10,426 nucleotides of DNA from Clostridia bacterium (GTDB lineage Bacteria; Bacillota; Clostridia; Peptostreptococcales; Anaerovoracaceae), in the NCBI GenBank assembly GCA_900766045.1, contig CAAFTW010000061.1, forward strand, positions 1-10,426, read 5' to 3'. The translations under genes were made by a program, and so were the position numbers. This document shows, piece after piece, positions 5,942-10,426 of the stretch. Numbering within the stretch: position 1 is the first letter of the stretch; every line of letters starts with the position of its first letter. Below the pieces are notes generated by a model, which was given only the letters and a program-made list of their open reading frames with translations, did not search any database and had not been told where the DNA came from.

Positions 5942-7157
5942 AATAAGGCTTTTTGAGGAGGAAGCCTGGCAGCATGTGCAGGTCAGCCTGATGAATAACC
6001 GTATGAAAGATGATTATTCTGATGATGCCGTTATGGATCTGGTGGATGAAACAGTCCTGTATCTGGCCATTCATTCTGATCTGAATCTGCGAGTGGAAGA
6101 GATGCTGGAAATTTCCTGTCATCTGTTTTTCCGGATCAGAGGGGAACTCGGAATTCTGGAGCCCTATGTATTAGACGATTCGGTTAAAGAGATCATGGTT
6201 AACGGGAAAGATGAGATATTTCTGGAAACAGAAGACGGGATGATTTCTTGTGATGAAAGTTTTGCCAGCACGGAAGAATTGGAAGAATGCATCCGGAAGA
6301 TCGCTGCGGGGGTGCACCGCGAGATTAATGAAATGAACCCGATTCTGGATGCCCGTCTTTCGGACGGATCCCGTGTGAACGCGGTATATCGGAATGTGGC
6401 GCTGGACGGCCCGGCGCTGACCATTAGAAAGTTCGGGAAAAAAAGAATGACAGCAGATGATCTGATAGAAAACGAGACAATGTCAAAGGACTGTGCGGAT
6501 ATCCTGGCACTACTCATTCATTGTGGATATAACCTGTTTATCAGCGGGGGAACCTCAACCGGCAAAACGACCTTTCTGAACGCCATGAGCGACTATATTC
6601 AGCCGGAAGAACGGATTATTGTAATTGAAGACTCAAGGGAACTGATGATGGAGCAGATTCCAAACATCGTCCAGATGGAGTGCAGGCAGGCAAATTCTTC
6701 CGGGAAAGGGAAAATTTCCATGGAAGAGCTGATCCGTACAAGCCTCAGAATGCGTCCGGACAGAATTATCGTCGGGGAAGTAAGAGGAGCGGAGGCCGCT
6801 CTGATGCTGCAGGCGCTGAATACCGGTCATTCTGGACTTTCCACAGGACACGGAAACTCGGTAAACGGTATGCTGAGAAGACTTGAGGCCATGTGTCTGA
6901 TGAATGCGAATGTGCCGATTGACTCTATCCGCTGTCAGATCGTGGAGGCGCTTGATATTATGGTGCATCTGGTCAGACTTCCGGATGGAAGGAGGGTGGT
7001 TTCTGAGGTGTGCGAACTGACCGGATATGAAGATGGGCAGTACTGCCTGAACCCGCTTTTCCTGTACGATGGAAATGTTCAGGTGAAAATCAGTAACAGC
7101 CTTAAAAACCGGCATAAGCTGAAAGAGAGAGGTTTTGGCGATGTGCTGCTTATCTGA
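5922..7157 (+). CDS. cpaF: CpaF/TadA family pilus assembly ATPase
   Basis: This is the hexameric secretion ATPase that powers Tad/Flp pilus assembly at the inner face of the membrane. The 411-residue protein has a typical N-terminal domain (about 1-180) with GELGILEPYVLDD (74-86), VKEIMVNG (88-95) and LSDGSRVNAV (146-155). The motor domain follows: Walker A SGGTSTGKTT (208-217), Asp box VIEDSREL (234-241), Walker B RIIVGEVRGAEA (281-292) and His box TGHSGLSTGHGNS (301-313). All catalytic motifs look intact. The length fits compact Firmicute CpaF proteins. It overlaps the CpaE-like gene by 20 nt and the TadB-like gene by 17 nt, so the three are probably translated together. Confidence 0.96.
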   Translation: MNRRENKIRLFEEEAWQHVQVSLMNNRMKDDYSDDAVMDLVDETVLYLAIHSDLNLRVEEMLEISCHLFFRIRGELGILEPYVLDDSVKEIMVNGKDEIFLETEDGMISCDESFASTEELEECIRKIAAGVHREINEMNPILDARLSDGSRVNAVYRNVALDGPALTIRKFGKKRMTADDLIENETMSKDCADILALLIHCGYNLFISGGTSTGKTTFLNAMSDYIQPEERIIVIEDSRELMMEQIPNIVQMECRQANSSGKGKISMEELIRTSLRMRPDRIIVGEVRGAEAALMLQALNTGHSGLSTGHGNSVNGMLRRLEAMCLMNANVPIDSIRCQIVEALDIMVHLVRLPDGRRVVSEVCELTGYEDGQYCLNPLFLYDGNVQVKISNSLKNRHKLKERGFGDVLLI

Positions 7158-7884
7158 TTTTCAGCTTGAGAAGAAAGAGAAATGGAAGATAGGAATTCTG
7201 CTGCTTCTTATGCTGACAGGAATCGGAATTTTCTTTTACCGGAGTCTGATTCCTCTGCTGGCGGCACCATTTCTTCTGCGGCCGGCTGAAAAATTTGGAA
7301 GGGAGTTCATCAGAAGGAAGAAGAAAAAGCTGTTAAGACGTCAGTTTCAGGACTTTCTCCGATGTATCGCATCGTCACTGGACGTGGGAAGAGGTTTTTC
7401 CGAGTCATTGAGGGAGGCTGAAAAGCCGCTGTTGGAAATGTATGATGAAAAACAGCCGATCATCCTTGCGCTGCGTGAGATGAGGGCAGAGATTGAACAT
7501 GCTGGTGCAACGGATCTTGAGGCGCTGCAGCGTTTTGCCAGGATGTCGGATCTTGAAGAAGCTGCGGATCTGGCGCAGGTTTTCCGCGCGGTCAGGACAT
7601 CAGGGGGAGATTTCAGCGGAGCAGTAAGAAAATGCGCGTCTGTTCTTCAGGAGAAGATCAGTATTGAGGAGGATATCGAGCTGATGATTACGCAGAAACG
7701 CTATGAAGGGAAAATCATTACGCTTATGCCTGTAGTCATTATCATGTTTTTAAGTTTGGCTTCGCCGGAATACATCTCGATTCTGTATGGAAATGCGGCA
7801 GGGATTATCATAATGACGGGCTGTCTTCTTGCGGCAGGAGCTGCTTACTATCTGATCGACAGAATTACAGCTATTCAGGTATGA
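7141..7884 (+). CDS. tadB: TadB-like type II secretion system F domain protein
   Basis: TadB is one of the two platform proteins that sit in the membrane above the ATPase and guide pilin into the growing pilus. The 247-residue protein has two N-terminal membrane segments (about 16-33 and 35-47), a basic patch RRKKKKLLRR (58-67), a cytoplasmic T2SSF domain (about 68-190) with a helix-rich FQDFLRCIASSLDVGRGFSESL stretch, and two C-terminal membrane segments (about 191-207 and 219-238). ATG 7141 is preferred over TTG 7135 because GAGAGAGG ends 8 nt before it. It overlaps cpaF by 17 nt. The protein is a little short for TadB, which often has about 300 residues. Confidence 0.88.
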   Translation: MCCLSDFQLEKKEKWKIGILLLLMLTGIGIFFYRSLIPLLAAPFLLRPAEKFGREFIRRKKKKLLRRQFQDFLRCIASSLDVGRGFSESLREAEKPLLEMYDEKQPIILALREMRAEIEHAGATDLEALQRFARMSDLEEAADLAQVFRAVRTSGGDFSGAVRKCASVLQEKISIEEDIELMITQKRYEGKIITLMPVVIIMFLSLASPEYISILYGNAAGIIIMTGCLLAAGAAYYLIDRITAIQV

Positions 7885-7946
7885 CAGAGGCTGACGGAAA
7901 TGCGGCAGAAGGCAGCTGGTCAGTGAAAATATATTCAGAGAAATAA
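7881..7946 (+). CDS. Possible 21-codon ORF overlapping the tadB stop (ATGA)
   Basis: An ATG at 7881 overlaps the TadB-like stop codon as ATGA and opens a 21-codon frame ending in TAA at 7944-7946, in the 87-nt gap before the TadC-like gene. The frame reads MTEADGNAAEGSWSVKIYSEK, hydrophilic with no recognisable domain. It could be a coupling peptide carrying ribosomes toward the next ribosome binding site, or chance. Confidence is low. Confidence 0.2.
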   Translation: MTEADGNAAEGSWSVKIYSEK

Positions 7947-7971
7947 CAGGCAGAGAGGTGATCAGGAGCGT

Positions 7972-9024
7972 TTGAAACAGATAGAAAAATGGAAAGCTGG
8001 TTGGGGGAAATGGAAGGGAAGTGATGCCTGCCTTCTTCTGGAAAGAAAAAAAGAGCAGGTGAATGCGTTTCTAAAGAGAGGAGACAATAAAAAAAGAGTC
8101 TGCCTGCTCCTGGCTGCTGCGCTTCTTCTTTCTGGCGTTCAGGCTGGAAAAGGCCTTGCTTCTTCACAAAAATATATCAGAAGGTCCGATGGAAGCATCA
8201 GCGGCCTGATGAGAAAGAGCACAAAGGAGCGTGCCTCATTTCCTTTATCCGTAGAGGCAGGAAATGGAAAGGAGAAGCTGAAAAAAGAGGTGACCGTCGT
8301 TCTGGAGCCGGACGGAAAGGTTCATGTGCAGGAAAAGAAAGATCCGAAGAATGAATTGAAGCAGGCCATTCAGCAGGCGGTCCGGGATGCGGAAACTGCA
8401 GGAACGAAAAAGGTCAGCCTGCCCTCTAAGCTTTCGGATGGCACAGTAATGAACTGGAGAAGAAAGGGAGACTATAAGTTTCTTCTGGTGCTTATGATAG
8501 GGCCTATGCTCTGCGTTTTCCTATTTCTTCAGGACAGGGAAAAGGAGAAGGAGCAAAAGAAGAAAAAATCGGATTCTGTTTTCTGTTCCCTTCCGGCGTT
8601 TAATGATCAGCTGATCCTGCTGTTAAACTGCGGGATGGTATTCTACGATGCCTTTCAGATGATTGCAGACGGATACAGAGAACAGGGCCGGCAGGATCAT
8701 TTCAGCAGCCTTGTTTTCAGCGTCCAGAAGAGGAGCAGAGAGGGGAAAATGAGTCTTGCCAGAGCGCTGACAGAGACAGCTGCAGAAGAGAAAAATGAAC
8801 ACTTCAGCCGGTTTGCGGAGACGGTTTCTGAAAGTCAGATTCATGGAACGGACATGCTGGAGACTTTGGAAAAGGCGCGGGACAAGCTCTGGAAAGAAAG
8901 AAAGAATGCGGCGCAGAAGAAGGGAAAGCTGGCGGAAACCAGGCTGGCTGTTCCTCTGGCCGTGCTGCTTTTGGTGCTCATCGTTATTACTGCCGCGCCT
9001 GCAGTGATTCAGGTGCAGCAGTAA
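7972..9024 (+). CDS. tadC: TadC-like type II secretion system F domain protein with extracytoplasmic N-terminal domain
   Basis: The C-terminal third (about 205-348) is a T2SSF-type platform domain: LPAFNDQLILLLNCGMVFYDAF, then ARALTETAAEEKNEHFSRFAE, and a final membrane segment (325-348). This fits TadC, partner of TadB. The first half is unusual: a basic start, a membrane segment or uncleaved signal (42-59), about 105 polar residues (64-168) including EVTVVLEPDGKVHV and LPSKLSDGTVMNW, and a second membrane segment (169-187), then a lysine/glutamate-rich stretch. The polar part is predicted to lie outside the membrane. The TTG start at 7972 is chosen because no in-frame ATG precedes the domain; AGGAG at 7964-7968 is close (3 nt) and GAGGTGATC at 7954-7962 matches the 16S tail well but is distant. 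Confidence 0.75.
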   Translation: MKQIEKWKAGWGKWKGSDACLLLERKKEQVNAFLKRGDNKKRVCLLLAAALLLSGVQAGKGLASSQKYIRRSDGSISGLMRKSTKERASFPLSVEAGNGKEKLKKEVTVVLEPDGKVHVQEKKDPKNELKQAIQQAVRDAETAGTKKVSLPSKLSDGTVMNWRRKGDYKFLLVLMIGPMLCVFLFLQDREKEKEQKKKKSDSVFCSLPAFNDQLILLLNCGMVFYDAFQMIADGYREQGRQDHFSSLVFSVQKRSREGKMSLARALTETAAEEKNEHFSRFAETVSESQIHGTDMLETLEKARDKLWKERKNAAQKKGKLAETRLAVPLAVLLLVLIVITAAPAVIQVQQ

Positions 9025-9066
9025 TAAAACAATAAAGATAGGATATTAAGGGAAAGGAGAAACATT

Positions 9067-9231
9067 ATGTGGAGTAAATTTAAGAATTTTCTTTTAAGTT
9101 CACACAACAAGCAGGGGATGGAGCTTGTCCAGGTCGCGATCCTCATTGGTCTGGCTGTGGCCCTCGGAATTATATTCGACGATCAGATCACAATGTTTGT
9201 AAATAAGACCTTCCAGTCACTGAACGGTTAA
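9067..9231 (+). CDS. flp: Flp1-family type IVb pilin
   Basis: This 54-residue protein is the likely major pilin of the Tad pilus. It has a short hydrophilic basic leader (1-16), a prepilin-peptidase-type site after G17 (QG before MELVQ), one hydrophobic helix (about 20-37) that would form the filament core, and a short C-terminus with FVNKTFQSLNG. The mature form would have only 37 residues. Glutamate is at position +2 after the glycine, while position +5, usually glutamate in type IV pilins, is glutamine. AAGGAG at 9054-9059, 7 nt before the ATG, is strong, as expected for an abundant product. The 42-nt gap upstream is A+T-rich and could carry a separate start of transcription. Confidence 0.87.
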   Translation: MWSKFKNFLLSSHNKQGMELVQVAILIGLAVALGIIFDDQITMFVNKTFQSLNG

Positions 9232-9246
9232 AACAAAGGGAGGGAT

Positions 9247-9270
9247 ATGTATTGCGCCGGATGCGGATGA
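9247..9270 (+). CDS. Possible 7-codon upstream ORF within the TadE-like start region
   Basis: ATG 9247 opens MYCAGCG and stops at TGA 9268-9270, which overlaps the ATG at 9267 of the TadE-like frame as ATGA. It may serve reinitiation at 9267 or be chance; its spacing to the ribosome binding site is only 2 nt. Confidence 0.15.
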   Translation: MYCAGCG

Positions 9271-9590
9271 ATAAAAAGGGAGAAGAGATTGTGGAAGCTG
9301 CGATTGTGATCCCGCTGGTGATTTTTGCGATACTGAGCATGATTCTGCTGCTTGTGTATTTTTACAGCTGTCTTCAGACACAGATTGATGTGCATCATGT
9401 TCTGCTGGACCGGCAGGAACACTGCAGGCATGTGTATCAGCTGAGCCGCGCATCCGGCAGCACGCAGAAGTCCATGCGTGGAATTACGAACATTGTGATG
9501 CATAAGGAGAGCCGGGGCAGATATTATCTGATCCAGCCTGCGGAAGTCATTTTGATTGGAGAGGAGGCGGCGGTGTATTTTAAAGAATAA
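9252..9590 (+). CDS. tadE: TadE-like pseudopilin
   Basis: This 112-residue protein has the TadE-type N-terminus: basic residues, then KKGEEIVEAAIVIP (8-21) with glycine before a hydrophobic helix (about 16-37) and glutamate at +5 (E15), followed by a polar, presumably extracellular part with two cysteines (C40, C58). TadE-like proteins are minor pilins that help prime or shape the pilus. The start could be TTG 9252, 7 nt after GGGAGGG (9238-9244), or ATG 9267, which has no good spacing but overlaps the stop of a 7-codon frame beginning at ATG 9247. The protein is short for TadE, and assignment rests on the N-terminal motif and the operon position. The final 14 nt overlap the likely start of the next gene. 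Confidence 0.78.
   Translation: MRRMRMNKKGEEIVEAAIVIPLVIFAILSMILLLVYFYSCLQTQIDVHHVLLDRQEHCRHVYQLSRASGSTQKSMRGITNIVMHKESRGRYYLIQPAEVILIGEEAAVYFKE
9562..9567 (+). promoter_or_regulatory. Shine-Dalgarno for the DUF5702-like gene
   Basis: AGGAGG, inside the end of the TadE-like gene. In the downstream reading frame the codon 9 nt after it is ATT (9577), with no ATG, GTG or TTG nearby except TTG 9556, which lies upstream of this site. It therefore points to an ATT start or to recoding. Confidence 0.55.
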
Positions 9591-10426
9591 ACGTGGATCG
9601 GTCACGGTATTTGTGATGATGTTTTTCGTGTCGCTGACTGCGCTGCTCGGCGCTTTCATCGCCGTTTCCAGAAGTTCTGCGGCAGGCAGCGCAGCAGATG
9701 CTCTGGGTGGACTCTGGTGTGAATCTGTGCTGGCCGAATACGATCTTCCACTTCAGCAGCGCTATCATATTTTTGGCTTTTACGGCTCCTGCAGAGAAAC
9801 ACCAATGCGTCTGGATTTCTACGCGGAGCGGGACTTCCGGGAGAAAAAGTATATCGATTATGAAGGCAGCAGGGTGTACCTGGATGAATATTCTCTTGGA
9901 AGTTCGGAGAGGATGAAAGATCAGATGGTACGCGCCGGAAAATTGATTGCAGCGAAAAAGCTGCTTCTTCCGGATCAGGAGACCGTAGAAAATGGAGAGG
10001 AGGCTGATGAAACACAGAAAGGCGGAAAAGGAAAGCACGCAGAGAAAGGTGCAGGGACAGCTGCTCCTCATCCGATGGCAGAGAGGACGGGAGTAATTGC
10101 CAATCAGGCGGTTCTTTCCACGCTTCCTTCTTCCGGTGCCTCCGCTGGATGGCAGAAGGATAAAATTATCGGCGCGGTCAAGGGACTCTCATCGCTGAAA
10201 AATGCAGTGAGGAAGGGCAGCGACCGGTATTTCCTTGATCGGTATCTTTTTGCCCTTTACAGAGATCATATCCATGATAAAAACCTGGAAGCCTGCTGTT
10301 TCGAAAATGAAATCGAATACATCATCTGCGGTCACCCGGATGACCAGAAAAACCTGGATGGGGTGAAGCACAGAATCATTGCAGTAAGAGAAGCATTGAA
10401 TCTGATGTTTGTATTGGAGGATCCGG
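9577..10426 (+). CDS. DUF5702/TadG-like Tad locus protein, partial (runs off the right edge)
   Basis: An open frame from about 9577 to the window end encodes at least 283 residues. It begins LKNKRGSVTVFVMMFFVSL, a basic segment and one membrane helix (about 9-30) like TadE/TadG N-termini. The rest is a large polar, probably extracellular domain: SVLAEYD (50-56), YHIFGFYG (63-70), a low-complexity linker (about 134-168), then EIEYIICGHPDDQKNL (245-260) and IIAVREALNLMFVLED (267-282). These segments resemble Firmicute DUF5702 proteins found at the end of Tad operons, from memory of the family. No standard start is well placed; ATT 9577 follows AGGAGG at 9 nt, and TTG 9556 would add an arginine-rich MERRRRC leader. 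It overlaps the TadE-like gene. Confidence 0.75.
   Translation, partial: MLKNKRGSVTVFVMMFFVSLTALLGAFIAVSRSSAAGSAADALGGLWCESVLAEYDLPLQQRYHIFGFYGSCRETPMRLDFYAERDFREKKYIDYEGSRVYLDEYSLGSSERMKDQMVRAGKLIAAKKLLLPDQETVENGEEADETQKGGKGKHAEKGAGTAAPHPMAERTGVIANQAVLSTLPSSGASAGWQKDKIIGAVKGLSSLKNAVRKGSDRYFLDRYLFALYRDHIHDKNLEACCFENEIEYIICGHPDDQKNLDGVKHRIIAVREALNLMFVLEDP

Overview
The window looks like chromosomal DNA of a Gram-positive Firmicute, most likely a Clostridia member of the Lachnospiraceae type. This rests on the ribD-ribE-ribBA-ribH gene order behind an FMN riboswitch, strong AGGAGG ribosome binding sites, frequent GTG/TTG starts, and a compact Tad (Flp pilus) locus with no secretin genes. The taxonomic call is an inference; no rRNA or marker gene is present.

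Layout. Bases 1-187 hold a 133-bp-period repeat with strong hairpins, next to the 3' end of ribH. Bases 188-4022 are the riboflavin operon on the minus strand, transcribed right to left: ribD, ribE (20-nt overlap with ribD), ribBA, then ribH after a 178-nt gap. Bases 4023-4402 are its control region: a sigma-A-like promoter, an FMN aptamer, a strong intrinsic terminator, and a hairpin that covers the only evident ribD ribosome binding site. From 4586 to the right edge the plus strand carries a tightly packed Tad operon: a CpaE/TadZ-like protein, the CpaF/TadA motor ATPase, TadB-like and TadC-like platform proteins, a 54-residue Flp1-type pilin, a TadE-like pseudopilin, and the first 283 or so codons of a DUF5702/TadG-like protein cut by the window end.

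How they work together. The rib enzymes convert GTP and ribulose 5-phosphate to riboflavin, and FMN feeds back through the leader. The Tad genes would build a type IVb pilus: the ATPase powers the TadB/TadC platform, which extrudes Flp, with TadE-like and DUF5702 proteins as minor pilins or surface parts. No prepilin peptidase is in the window; it may lie downstream or elsewhere.

Most notable points: (i) a possible two-level FMN switch, in which both strands of aptamer helix P1 have alternative partners, one in the terminator and one in the hairpin that hides the ribD Shine-Dalgarno; (ii) three Spo0A-box-like motifs, two of them exactly 10 bp apart, upstream of the Tad operon; (iii) a CpaE-like protein whose P-loop lacks both lysines; (iv) a TadC-like protein with an apparent extracytoplasmic domain between its first two membrane segments; (v) a DUF5702 gene with no ATG/GTG start where one is expected, best explained by a rare ATT start.
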